The position numbers and the translations under genes were made by a program. A stretch of 64,000 bases of DNA from UBA993 sp964436815 (GTDB taxonomy: Bacteria; Bacillota; Dethiobacteria; DTU022). A model generated the notes under the pieces. It did not search any database. It saw only the letters and a list, made by a program, of their open reading frames with translations, and was not told where the DNA came from. The stretch lies in contig CAYTER010000005.1 in NCBI GenBank assembly GCA_964436815.1, positions 1 through 64,000 of the forward strand, in the 5' to 3' direction. Below, one piece after another: positions 41,916-50,399 of the stretch (the first letter of the stretch is position 1; the number at the start of each line of letters is the position of its first letter).

Positions 41916-43096
41916 TGGTCATCCGCAGTAAAAAAATATTGATTGAAAAACTTACCGGAGTCCACAGTTCAAAGAAATCTTACTATGTTGCCCTGAAAAA
42001 TAAGATTAATGAACTGCTGGAGATCAAGCGCGACTGGGAAGTGACTTTTTCTGCCGTAACCGACCTGCTGGTTTTCATTAATCAGGATTACGAAATTCAG
42101 AGAGTAAACCAGGCAGCGATCGAGTTTTTTACTATGCCGGAAGATAAGATCATCGGTTCCAAGTGCTACCAGATTTTTTATGGCCGTGAAGCCAAATGCA
42201 ACCCCTGTATCGGCGATCAGGTCCTGCAGGCGCAAAAAACATCCTACCAGCAATCAAGGACACGTTATAACCGCGTTCTTGATATATTTGCCTATCCTGC
42301 ATTTACCGAGCAGAACGAACCTTACGGCGTTACTTATTACGCCAAGGATGTAACCCGCTTTGTTGACTCCATTAAGCTGGTTTCAATGGGTGAAATGTCC
42401 GCCGGAGTGGCTCACGAGTTAAACAGCCCGCTTACTGCTATTGTCGGAAACGCCCAGCTTCTGTTGCGGGAGACTACTCCTGAGGATCCTCAGTATCAAT
42501 TAATTAAAGACATTCACAGCAGCGGGATCCGCTGTCAGCGGATTATCAAAAACCTGCTTACCTTCTCAAGACAGGATGAGTTTTCCTTTGAAGACGTTAA
42601 CCTCAATGAGGTGGTTGACAGCGCTTTATCCCTGGCAGCGTACCAGATCGAAAAAAGCAGAATTGAGCTGCTGGTCAACAAGCATCCGGAAATCCCGAAT
42701 ATCTCAGGCAGTGCAAACAGCCTTGAACAGATCATCGTGAACCTTTTACTTAACGCCCGGGATGCAATAGAAAGCAGATTTCTGGCCAATAATAAAAACG
42801 GGACTATCGGTCAGATTACTCTTGACACCAGGCTTCACCCGGATGGTGAGCTGGCCCTGGTTGAAGTCTCGGATAATGGTTGCGGGATTGAGCAGGATGA
42901 CATCCCCCAGATTTTTAACCCCTTTTTCACCACCAAGCAGAGTGGAAAGGGTACCGGGCTGGGCCTGTCTGTAAGCCTGGGAATCGCCCAGGCCCACGGG
43001 GGATTCATTGATGTCCAGACTGTCGTTGGTCAGGGTAGCACTTTCAGTCTGATTCTGCCCCTTAAGAAAACAAACAACGGCGGGGATCAAGCTTAA
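41915..43096 (+). CDS. Soluble PAS-domain histidine kinase
   Basis: A ~393-residue cytoplasmic sensor kinase: short N-terminus, PAS domain (~40-140), HisKA with the H-box SMGEMSAGVAHELNSPL, N-box NLLLNARDAI, G1 DNGCGI and G2 GKGTGLGLSVS. There is no membrane helix. The PAS domain contains KCYQIF-x6-CNPC, a C-x10-C-x2-C motif seen in other anaerobic PAS kinases and possibly holding a cofactor or sensing redox. ATG 41915 shares its A with the dehydrogenase stop codon TGA. It presumably phosphorylates the sigma-54 activator that follows. Confidence 0.92.
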   Translation: MVIRSKKILIEKLTGVHSSKKSYYVALKNKINELLEIKRDWEVTFSAVTDLLVFINQDYEIQRVNQAAIEFFTMPEDKIIGSKCYQIFYGREAKCNPCIGDQVLQAQKTSYQQSRTRYNRVLDIFAYPAFTEQNEPYGVTYYAKDVTRFVDSIKLVSMGEMSAGVAHELNSPLTAIVGNAQLLLRETTPEDPQYQLIKDIHSSGIRCQRIIKNLLTFSRQDEFSFEDVNLNEVVDSALSLAAYQIEKSRIELLVNKHPEIPNISGSANSLEQIIVNLLLNARDAIESRFLANNKNGTIGQITLDTRLHPDGELALVEVSDNGCGIEQDDIPQIFNPFFTTKQSGKGTGLGLSVSLGIAQAHGGFIDVQTVVGQGSTFSLILPLKKTNNGGDQA

Positions 43097-43132
43097 ATCA
43101 GCCTGATTTCCATGTCTGACGGAGGATTGATT

Positions 43133-44653
43133 ATGCCTAAGGAAGCCACCTTCCTCATAGTTGACGATGAGCAGGAAGTATGCAATTTTTTCAGCTACCT
43201 GCTAAAACAAAAAGGTTACCAGGTGATGACCGCTAATTCAGGTTCTGAAGCTATGGAAATAATCCAGAATAATCGCTTCAACACAGCTCTCGTGGACTTA
43301 AAACTTCCGGATGCCAACGGCCTGAATATCCTGCGGGAAATCAAAAAAATTCAGCCCGAGTGTGAGGTAATCATTATCACCGGCTATTCAACGGTCAAAT
43401 CTGCGGTTGAAGCTATTCAACTTGGTGCTTTTGATTACGTTGAAAAACCCTTTTTAGACATTAACGAAATGGAAATACTGCTTGAAAAATCTCTGAATGT
43501 GAAACCGGTGAGCGAGGAGCTTTTCAAGGTCAGGAAAGAGCAGGGCTTTATTATCGGCCACAACCAGAAAATGCTTAACCTGGTGTCGGCAGCCCAAAAA
43601 ATAGCTAAGAAAAATATTACAATACTGATTCAGGGAGAAACAGGCACCGGTAAGGAAGTCCTCGCCCGCTATGTCCATTCGGTCAGTCACCGTAAAGATC
43701 GCCCGTTTCTGGCTTTTAACTGCGGGGCCTTTACCGAAACTTTGCTGGAAAGTGAACTATTCGGACACGAAAAAGGCTCTTTTACCGGCGCGACCCACAA
43801 GAAAAAGGGTATCTTTGAATTGGCCCATAAGGCCACCTTGTTCCTTGACGAAATCGATTCAGCCAGCCCGGCTATTCAGATTAAGCTGCTCAGGGTCCTC
43901 GAAACAGGGGAATTCTTAAGGGTCGGCGGAGAAGAAATGTGCAAGGTAGATGTCAGAATAATTACCGCTACGAACGCCGATCTGACCGACAAGGTGGCAG
44001 AGCACAAATTCCGGGAAGATCTTTTCTATCGTCTTGATGTTGCTTCACTTCATATCCCGCCCCTGCGTGAAAGACCCGAAGATATAGAGCTTTTCGTTGA
44101 ATACTTTCTCGAAAAAGAATCTGAAACCAAGCAGATTCCCTTAAAACAATTCTCCCCGGAGGCTTTGGATCAGCTGAAAAAGCATGACTGGCCCGGGAAT
44201 ATCCGTGAACTATCCAATACAGTAGCCCAGGCGCTTTTATTGAGCAAAGGTCAAATGATCGAGGTTGAAGATCTACCGGAGCGGATTCGAAAAGATCTCA
44301 AGGTAATTGATCCCTCTGTAAACGCCGCCTTTACTGCAGTAAAACCACAGGCCGGATCACTGTCGGCCTGCCTGAAGACAGACGGCAATAAATTACAGGC
44401 TCTACTGGATCAGTTTGAACGTGATCTTTTTGCCTCAATTACTTTTAGAGAAGGCTTTGATTTTGAGAGTTTTAATTTAAGCATCAGTAGTTGGCGTGAT
44501 TGCCTGCTCGGCAACCTGATTGAAAAAGCGCTGGATGATACCTATGGTAACCAGGTTAAAGCAGCAGAACTGCTGGGCATTACTCCGCGAGCTTTACGCT
44601 ATCATTTACAAAAAGCGCGTAAAATAAATGATGCCGATCAGGATCAACCTTAA
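43133..44653 (+). CDS. Sigma-54-dependent response regulator (NtrC family)
   Basis: A 506-residue activator with receiver domain (phospho-acceptor Asp55 in VDLKLPDANG), AAA+ ATPase (Walker A GETGTGKE ~168-175, the sigma-54 loop GSFTGA ~215-220, Walker B LFLDEID ~236) and a C-terminal Fis-type helix-turn-helix (VKAAELLGITPRALRYHLQKA). The loop is GSFTGA instead of GAFTGA, a common functional variant. ATG 43133 is chosen because GGAGG lies seven bases before it. Its likely target is the -24/-12 promoter at 39112-39128. It ends overlapping the convergent pth gene by four bases. Confidence 0.94.
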   Translation: MPKEATFLIVDDEQEVCNFFSYLLKQKGYQVMTANSGSEAMEIIQNNRFNTALVDLKLPDANGLNILREIKKIQPECEVIIITGYSTVKSAVEAIQLGAFDYVEKPFLDINEMEILLEKSLNVKPVSEELFKVRKEQGFIIGHNQKMLNLVSAAQKIAKKNITILIQGETGTGKEVLARYVHSVSHRKDRPFLAFNCGAFTETLLESELFGHEKGSFTGATHKKKGIFELAHKATLFLDEIDSASPAIQIKLLRVLETGEFLRVGGEEMCKVDVRIITATNADLTDKVAEHKFREDLFYRLDVASLHIPPLRERPEDIELFVEYFLEKESETKQIPLKQFSPEALDQLKKHDWPGNIRELSNTVAQALLLSKGQMIEVEDLPERIRKDLKVIDPSVNAAFTAVKPQAGSLSACLKTDGNKLQALLDQFERDLFASITFREGFDFESFNLSISSWRDCLLGNLIEKALDDTYGNQVKAAELLGITPRALRYHLQKARKINDADQDQP

Positions 44654-45240
44654 TCCGGGCTGTTTTTACTCTCAGGGATTACATTATTGTAACTGTTCAT
44701 AACCGCCAGCGGACCTTCCGCAACAAAAAGCAGAACCGCCTCGACAGCATTGTCCACCGCTTTATCCAGCAATGTCCTTTCGGCTGCCGATAAAGGGCCG
44801 GTAACATAATCTGCAGTATCTAAATAATCCGGAGCCTTGCCGATTCCGATCCGCAGGCGGGCAAACTGATCTGTGCCAAGGACATCAATTATTGACTGTA
44901 AACCGCGATGTCCGGCACTGCCCCCGCTTTGGCGAAGCCTGATCATCCCCGGCGGCAGATCAAGATCATCGTAAATGATTAAAAGCTGATCCTGATCAAG
45001 GTGGTAATTACCCATCAACTCGTTTACCGCCCTGCCGCTTAAATTCATATAAGTCAGTGGCTGCACCAGGAGAAGTTCGACGCCTGCATATTCCGCCGGC
45101 GCACAGAGTGACCGGTGTTTAACTTCAGGCTGCTTGCTCTTCAGCCTGCGCGCCAGAGCTTCGATAACCTGAAACCCAAGATTATGCCTGCTGCCCGCAT
45201 ATTCTTTACCGGGATTTCCGAGCCCGACAATCAGAATCAT
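44650..45240 (-). CDS. pth: Peptidyl-tRNA hydrolase
   Basis: Pth recycles tRNA from peptidyl-tRNA dropped by ribosomes. The 196-residue product has the family residues: VGLGNPGKEYAGSRHNLGFQVIE with the catalytic His, LVQPLTYMNLSGRAV, the catalytic Asp in IIYDDLDLP, and GSAGHRGLQSI. ATG 45240 follows GGAG by seven bases. The ctc-pth order is conserved with B. subtilis. Its 3' end overlaps the sigma-54 regulator gene on the other strand. Confidence 0.97.
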   Translation of the reverse strand: MILIVGLGNPGKEYAGSRHNLGFQVIEALARRLKSKQPEVKHRSLCAPAEYAGVELLLVQPLTYMNLSGRAVNELMGNYHLDQDQLLIIYDDLDLPPGMIRLRQSGGSAGHRGLQSIIDVLGTDQFARLRIGIGKAPDYLDTADYVTGPLSAAERTLLDKAVDNAVEAVLLFVAEGPLAVMNSYNNVIPESKNSPD

Positions 45241-45264
45241 CAAACCACTCCATATCCGTAGGAT

Positions 45265-45295
45265 AAAAAACTAATGCCCCTTCAGCGAAGGGGCA
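45265..45295 (-). terminator. Rho-independent terminator between rplY/ctc and pth
   Basis: Stem tgcccctt/aaggggca around a small loop (45275-45295), followed on the minus strand by ATTAGTTTTTT. It would limit read-through from rplY to pth. Confidence 0.85.
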
Positions 45296-45334
45296 GGTTA
45301 TTTGATCTGTAAAGCTGCTTCCATGATCAGCTTT

Positions 45335-46018
45335 CTATTCTTCTTCCGTCTCTTCAGCTGCAGGAGTTTCTTCGACAGGCTCTTCGCCTTCAGCGGCTGC
45401 TTCTTCACCTTCTTCAAGCTCTTCTGCCGCCACTTCCAGTTCTTCCTCAGCCATCGGAGCCAGAACCTGAGCCAGGACTGTCTCCGGAGGAGTGATCAAC
45501 TCAAACTTCTCATCGATCTGAAGAGCATCCGCAGCCAGACTGTCGCCGATATTTAAGGCGGATATATCAACATCGAAGTGCTCGGGAATATCTCCAGGTA
45601 AACATTTAATTAATAATTCCCTGGTTACCATCGAGAGAACTCCACCTTCATTTAAACCGGCAGGTTCACCGATAAAGTTTAGGTGAACAGCCACTTCGAT
45701 CTTATCAGTCATCGAAATTCTGATAAAGTCAACGTGAATAATCCGGTCCTGATAGATGATATCCCGTTGAATATCTTTAAACATCACTGTTTCCTGGCGG
45801 GTTTTCTTGCCTTTGGCCTTGACGGCCAGATCCACGAGAACGTTCCCGCCCCCGGTGATTAAAACCTGCCTCAGAGTACGCCCGTCTACAATCAAGGGTA
45901 AGGTATCTTCACCCCTGCCATAGATGACCGCAGGCACTTTACCTTCATTTCGCATCTGATTACGCTGTCCCTTGGTCATAGACGGACGAGCTTGTGCTTC
46001 CAACACCATTCTTTCCAT
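45335..46018 (-). CDS. rplY: 50S ribosomal protein L25/general stress protein Ctc
   Basis: A 227-residue L25 of the Ctc (two-domain) type: an N-terminal 5S-rRNA-binding domain (GQRNQMRNEGKVPAVIYGRG) and a C-terminal TL5-like beta domain, ending in a very acidic Glu-rich tail of ~45 residues. Start ATG 46018 after AGGAGG. Next to prs and pth as in Bacillus. Confidence 0.96.
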   Translation of the reverse strand: MERMVLEAQARPSMTKGQRNQMRNEGKVPAVIYGRGEDTLPLIVDGRTLRQVLITGGGNVLVDLAVKAKGKKTRQETVMFKDIQRDIIYQDRIIHVDFIRISMTDKIEVAVHLNFIGEPAGLNEGGVLSMVTRELLIKCLPGDIPEHFDVDISALNIGDSLAADALQIDEKFELITPPETVLAQVLAPMAEEELEVAAEELEEGEEAAAEGEEPVEETPAAEETEEE

Positions 46019-46071
46019 TCATTCCAGCCTCCTTCTGCAATAGTATACTTCAGGAAGCTGACAAGATCAAC

Positions 46072-47025
46072 TCAATCAAAAAGTTCACTGACTGATACCC
46101 GGTTCTGAATGCGCATAATCGCTTCGGCAATCAGAGGAGCAACCGAAAGCTGGCGGAAACAGTCACGCAGCCCTGCCAACTGCCCCCGGTCAACAGGAAT
46201 TGTGTTAGTGTAGATCACTTCCTGTAAAGGCGAATCACTCAGGCGTTGCAAAGCAGACCCGGAAAAAACAGGGTGAGTACAGCAGGCATACACCGCGCTT
46301 GCTCCTTCTTTGATCAGCGCTTCAGCACCGAGAGTAATAGTTCCCGCTGTATCAATCATGTCATCGATAAAAATTGCGGTTTTTCCGCTTACATCTCCAA
46401 TAATATGCATGATTTCTGCCTTGTTCGGAGCCGGCCTTTTTTTATCAATAATAGCGATCGGCATAACCAGCCGATTGGCCAGTTCACGAGCTCTGGTTAC
46501 CCCACCTAAGTCCGGGGAAACTACCACGCCATTGACTATTTTCTTCTGCTTCAGGTATTTTGAGAGGATGGGCAGGGCCGTAAGGTGATCAAGAGGAATG
46601 TTGAAAAACCCCTGGATTTGGCCGGCGTGCAGGTCCATGGCGACTACGCGGCTTGCTCCGGCTGCGGTAATCAGATCGGCCAGTAGCTTTGCTGTAATCG
46701 GGTCGCGGGCTTTGGTTTTACGATCCTGTCTGGCGTAAGCATAGTATGGGATTACTACATTAACTGACTTGGCTGAGGCCCGCCGCAGGGCGTCGACGAT
46801 AATCAACAGTTCCATGATACTTTCATTGATCGGCGAGCAAAGCGGCTGAATTAAAAATGAATTAGTGCGTCTTACGCTTTCGCCGATACTGATCGCTATT
46901 TCACCATCACTGAATCGGCTGACCTCACAGTTCCCCAGGCTAACCCCGAGACAACCGGCTATTTCTTCAGCCAACCCCCGGTTAGCGCTACCGCAAAAAA
47001 TTTTTAGTTCATCACCGTTAACCAA
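46072..47025 (-). CDS. prs: Ribose-phosphate pyrophosphokinase
   Basis: Prs makes PRPP from ribose 5-phosphate and ATP for nucleotide, His, Trp and NAD synthesis. The 317-residue product has the DLHAGQIQGFFNIPLDHL motif, the RQDRK ATP flexible loop, and the PRPP-binding VLI-type loop seen as AIFIDDMIDTAGT. It starts at TTG 47025, seven bases after AGGAGG. The glmU-prs-ctc order is standard. Confidence 0.97.
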   Translation of the reverse strand: MVNGDELKIFCGSANRGLAEEIAGCLGVSLGNCEVSRFSDGEIAISIGESVRRTNSFLIQPLCSPINESIMELLIIVDALRRASAKSVNVVIPYYAYARQDRKTKARDPITAKLLADLITAAGASRVVAMDLHAGQIQGFFNIPLDHLTALPILSKYLKQKKIVNGVVVSPDLGGVTRARELANRLVMPIAIIDKKRPAPNKAEIMHIIGDVSGKTAIFIDDMIDTAGTITLGAEALIKEGASAVYACCTHPVFSGSALQRLSDSPLQEVIYTNTIPVDRGQLAGLRDCFRQLSVAPLIAEAIMRIQNRVSVSELFD

Positions 47026-47124
47026 AATTAACCCTCCTGCCGCAGCTGATTTGAGTTTTTTCTTCGCCTGCCGGGGACTTTTTTCCTGCCGGGAAATTAA
47101 AACTCTTTGTAAACTTTCCCTGCT

Positions 47125-48135
47125 TTATAAATTCTGCTGACCGGGCTTAAAATGTGAAAAGGGTTTCATCGCAGTTATCCGATCGACTGTCCGGTGATCA
47201 ACCAGCACGTGGCTGAGAGTAACCTGATCTTTGATTACAGCCTGTCTGAGATGGACAGACGGACCGATGATACAGGATGCGCCAATGACCGTCCCGCTTT
47301 CAATAACACAAAATGGCCTGATAACCGTATCTTTGGCAATGCTAACTCCGCTGTCAATCCATGTATTATCGGGATCTTCAATTGTTACTCCTTCATACAT
47401 CAGCTTATGATTGATCTCTTCTCGCATTATTTTCGACGCTGCGGCCAGCTGAGCCCGGTCATTGATCCCAAGGCCTTTCCGGTAATCCTCGATCAGGTAG
47501 GCGTTAACCGGCAACCCATCGCCACGCATCAGGGTAATAAGATCAGTGAGGTAATATTCCTGCTGGGCATTGTTATTGGAAAGCAGGGGGAGGTAGCGGC
47601 GCAGATGTTTTAAATCAAAACAATAGGTGCCACAGTTGATCTCAGAAATCTTTCTGGCAGCTGCATCGGCATCTTTCTCTTCTATTATTCGATCAACCAG
47701 GTCATGCTTATCACGGACTATCCGGCCATAGCCGGTAGGATCGGGGACATTGGCTGTAGCCAGGGCTGCCACTGCCTGACTGCCGGCTTCAGAAAGGTTT
47801 TTTAAGATAGATGCGTCAATCAGTGGCGTATCGCCACAGAGTACTAAGAGCTTGCCTTCATCAGGCAGCTCTGGCATGGCCTGCATAACGGCATGACCTG
47901 TTCCCAGCTGTTCTTCCTGCAGGACATAGCGCCAGCGGTCCCCGAGCTTCTCCTGGACAAGCGAAGCGCCGTGACCGACGACAACAATGATTTCCGTCGT
48001 CAGTACAGCGGCGCTTTCTAAAATATATTCAATTAGCGGCCTGCCGCAGCAGGGGTGTAGAACTTTCGGCAGTGCCGATTTCATTCTTTTACCTTCGCCT
48101 GCTGCCAGTATAACTGCTGCGCTTGTTGCCATCAT
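47125..48135 (-). CDS. glmU: Short-form GlmU: UDP-N-acetylglucosamine pyrophosphorylase lacking most of the acetyltransferase domain
   Basis: The N-terminal pyrophosphorylase is complete (LAAGEGKRMKSALPKVLHP, GDTPLI, the NCG/TYCFD region) and converts GlcNAc-1-P plus UTP to UDP-GlcNAc. The left-handed beta-helix stops after ~4 coils at residue 336; bifunctional GlmU has ~455. There is a normal stop codon and only 99 bases to prs, with no remnant of the missing third, so it is not an obvious frameshift. The acetyltransferase step may be done elsewhere. Start ATG 48135 or 48132 after GGGAGG. Confidence 0.92.
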   Translation of the reverse strand: MMATSAAVILAAGEGKRMKSALPKVLHPCCGRPLIEYILESAAVLTTEIIVVVGHGASLVQEKLGDRWRYVLQEEQLGTGHAVMQAMPELPDEGKLLVLCGDTPLIDASILKNLSEAGSQAVAALATANVPDPTGYGRIVRDKHDLVDRIIEEKDADAAARKISEINCGTYCFDLKHLRRYLPLLSNNNAQQEYYLTDLITLMRGDGLPVNAYLIEDYRKGLGINDRAQLAAASKIMREEINHKLMYEGVTIEDPDNTWIDSGVSIAKDTVIRPFCVIESGTVIGASCIIGPSVHLRQAVIKDQVTLSHVLVDHRTVDRITAMKPFSHFKPGQQNL

Positions 48136-48218
48136 TAGAACCTCCCTGCTGAAACCTTCATGCAGTCATTATACTAAAGGCCCATCAGAGAGGCAAAGAG
48201 TCTTTCAATCTTTCAATC

Positions 48219-48494
48219 TCAGGCTTCCATCAGCTGACCTGACAGCTCAACCTCGTAAGCTTCCAGAACTGATTGCTGAAGTAGTTTACGTGCTTCAGAG
48301 GTAATCGGGTGAGCGATATCCCTGAACCCGCCTCCAGGCATTCTCCTGCTTGGCATGGCCACGAACAAACCATTGTTGCCTTCAATAATCCTGACATCGT
48401 GAACCACAAACTGATCGTTTAAAGTTACGGATACGATCGCTTTCATTTTTTCGTCCTGGGTTATTCTCCTGACCCGCACATCGGTCACTCTCAT
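48219..48494 (-). CDS. spoVG: SpoVG family regulator
   Basis: A 91-residue SpoVG homologue (MRVTDVRVRRI start, VVHDVRIIEGNNGLFVAMPSR, FRDIAHPI). SpoVG is a nucleic-acid-binding regulator of cell envelope, septation and, in Bacilli, sporulation. ATG 48494 fits the family length and follows AGAGGCGG; an in-frame GTG at 48512 lies within the ribosome site. Adjacent to glmU as in B. subtilis. Confidence 0.95.
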   Translation of the reverse strand: MRVTDVRVRRITQDEKMKAIVSVTLNDQFVVHDVRIIEGNNGLFVAMPSRRMPGGGFRDIAHPITSEARKLLQQSVLEAYEVELSGQLMEA

Positions 48495-48591
48495 AGAAAT
48501 CCGCCTCTTCACAGTTGATTAGTCGGCGAAAGCAGCCCATTACTAATGGTTCTCCTGGCCGATTTTAAACAATAAGCTTTTTGAACCTGAT

Positions 48592-48628
48592 AAAAAAATT
48601 GCTGCAGCACTTATCAGTCAGCAGCAAT
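48592..48628 (-). terminator. Terminator upstream of spoVG
   Basis: Stem attgctgc/gcagcaat (8 bp), followed on the minus strand by TTTTTTT. It ends the unit containing the nucleotidyltransferase gene, so spoVG needs its own promoter in 48495-48590. The AT-rich 48629-48761 holds no gene. Confidence 0.85.
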
Positions 48629-48761
48629 GATTATTGAATTATATAAACATATTAATTTATATATTTCAATTTTCCAATCAAATTATTTGTATATTTTCGG
48701 AAGCCGAGGTGCGATTTTTCGCATATTTTTAAGAAACAGGGCATCTGGTCGTCCAAATGCT

Positions 48762-49511
48762 CTATAAAAGCTTTCTGACCTGTTCCAGATCGCTTGGCTT
48801 ATCAACATCAAGACCGATTTCAGCACAATCGCACTGTACTGCCCGCGCTTTCATATCCAGGAGACGCGAGAGAAATTGTTCCAGATCTTTTAGAGAAAGG
48901 GTTTTGAAAAAATATTTCAGGATCAGGGTGAACGGTAATATACGCAGCAGCTTAAGCGGTTTTTTACGGTAAGAAATAAAGAGCTCGAGGCGATCACGGC
49001 TTCTGATAAACCAGCTTGGGCTGATCAGACCGATATTCCCGCCGGTGACCGGGCCCTCTTTCAGCCGGACATAAGTCCGCTCAGTATCCGGGTAACTGTT
49101 CAGGCAGGTTTGCTCGCTCAGGACCGGATAGTAGAGATCAGCATCGTGAGGAGCGCAGAGATTAATGAATTCTTCAACAACAGCTGCGTTCAGCATTGGT
49201 ATATCACCGGTCACTACCAGGCAGGGGCGGTTCTGGTTAGCCATCTGAAGCGCAGCAGTTATGTTTTCAAGCATAGAATCACCCTCACCGGCCACCATGA
49301 TCTGGTACCCATTACTTTGCAGTGCTTTCAGCTCCACTACCGGACCGGTAACGATAATCTTTTCGATTGAGGGAGCATCCTCCAGCGCCTTTAATATATA
49401 TGAAATCAGCGGCCTGTTGTTGATGGGAATAAAGGCCTTATTAACTACCCCTTCCAGCTCAGCCAATGGATCGGCCTTGCCGCCTCCTGCTAAAACCAAT
49501 GCATCAAACAT
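48762..49511 (-). CDS. Nucleotidyltransferase family protein (MobA/GlmU-like)
   Basis: A ~249-residue protein with the nucleotidyltransferase fold: start MFDALVLAGGG, a substrate-binding INNRPLISYIL and TGDIPML metal site, resembling the sugar-nucleotide and molybdopterin transferases. The C-terminus has no beta-helix. The substrate is unknown; its neighbours ispE and glmU suggest a cell-envelope or isoprenoid role. ATG 49511 lies six bases after GGGAGTG, overlapping ispE by eight bases. Confidence 0.85.
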   Translation of the reverse strand: MFDALVLAGGGKADPLAELEGVVNKAFIPINNRPLISYILKALEDAPSIEKIIVTGPVVELKALQSNGYQIMVAGEGDSMLENITAALQMANQNRPCLVVTGDIPMLNAAVVEEFINLCAPHDADLYYPVLSEQTCLNSYPDTERTYVRLKEGPVTGGNIGLISPSWFIRSRDRLELFISYRKKPLKLLRILPFTLILKYFFKTLSLKDLEQFLSRLLDMKARAVQCDCAEIGLDVDKPSDLEQVRKLL

Positions 49512-50397
49512 GATGATCACTCCCGCCATTATTTTCAGTCCAACAGAGATAAGCCCTGGCCCCTGCCTCTTCCACCGCTCTCAGGGCCAACGTAGCTTCT
49601 GCCAGGTAGTCAAAGAGCATGAAAAGAGTTGGGCCGCTGCCTGACAGCAGTGAAATAAAGCCCACATTTCTCAGCTGCTGCCTTAATTGTTTATACGGCA
49701 GTGCCAGAGGCAGATTAACCGTTTCCAGGGTGTTGGTTAGTTTGCTGGTTACCCATTGCCGTATGTCTTTTCTGCTGCCGCTTCTGATTGCTTTGATCAA
49801 CAGATCGAGTGAAGGCTGGCCCAGCAGCTTGTGATCGAACCCGCTATAGGCAGCCGCTGTGGAAATTTTTGCGCCTGGCGGCAAAGCTAATACAACCCAA
49901 AAGAAAGGGCTGCCAGGCAGTTTTTCCAATATTTCGCCCCTTCCCCTGGCCAGAGCCGTTCCACCCTGCAGGCAAAACGGAACATCCGAGCCAAGTTTTG
50001 CACCGATTTCAAGCAGTTCAGACCACCTTAGGTTCAGCTTCCAGAAAGCATTCAGGCCTTTTAAAGTTGCGGCTGCATCAGCGCTGCCTCCGGCCAAACC
50101 GGCTTCAACCGGAATGTTCTTATACAGCTTAAGATTAACCCCCGGCATTTTCCGGCCGGCCATTTCTTCAAGGATCGCGGCCGCCTTCCAGACCAGGTTT
50201 TCCCGGCTGCAAAGCGCAGGGTCAGTGCAGTTGAATGTAAAACCCGATTCAGCAACCTGCTCGATTAACAACAGATCTGACAGGGAAATCTGCTGCATTA
50301 CGGTCTCGATATCGTGATAACCGTCAGCTCTCTTTCCACATATTGTAAGTCCTAAATTTATCTTGGCCGGAGCCCTGACTAACATTTGTTGCACCAT
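49504..50397 (-). CDS. ispE: 4-diphosphocytidyl-2-C-methyl-D-erythritol kinase
   Basis: IspE phosphorylates CDP-methylerythritol in the MEP isoprenoid pathway. The 297-residue GHMP kinase has APAKINLGL, the phosphate-binding IPVEAGLAGGSADAA and the C-terminal LLSGSGPTLFML motifs. It lies two bases after the phosphoribosyltransferase gene without an obvious ribosome site, so it is probably translationally coupled. Confidence 0.96.
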   Translation of the reverse strand: MVQQMLVRAPAKINLGLTICGKRADGYHDIETVMQQISLSDLLLIEQVAESGFTFNCTDPALCSRENLVWKAAAILEEMAGRKMPGVNLKLYKNIPVEAGLAGGSADAAATLKGLNAFWKLNLRWSELLEIGAKLGSDVPFCLQGGTALARGRGEILEKLPGSPFFWVVLALPPGAKISTAAAYSGFDHKLLGQPSLDLLIKAIRSGSRKDIRQWVTSKLTNTLETVNLPLALPYKQLRQQLRNVGFISLLSGSGPTLFMLFDYLAEATLALRAVEEAGARAYLCWTENNGGSDHHV

Positions 50398-50399
50398 GA

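Noticed and set aside
47026..47124. Frameshifted remainder of glmU
   Set aside because: Only 99 bases separate glmU from prs, and no hexapeptide-repeat coding remnant can be read there in any frame.
48219..48494. spoVG and the SpoVB-like gene as proof of sporulation
   Set aside because: Both families occur in non-sporulating bacteria, and the sporulation-specific genes of this block are missing.
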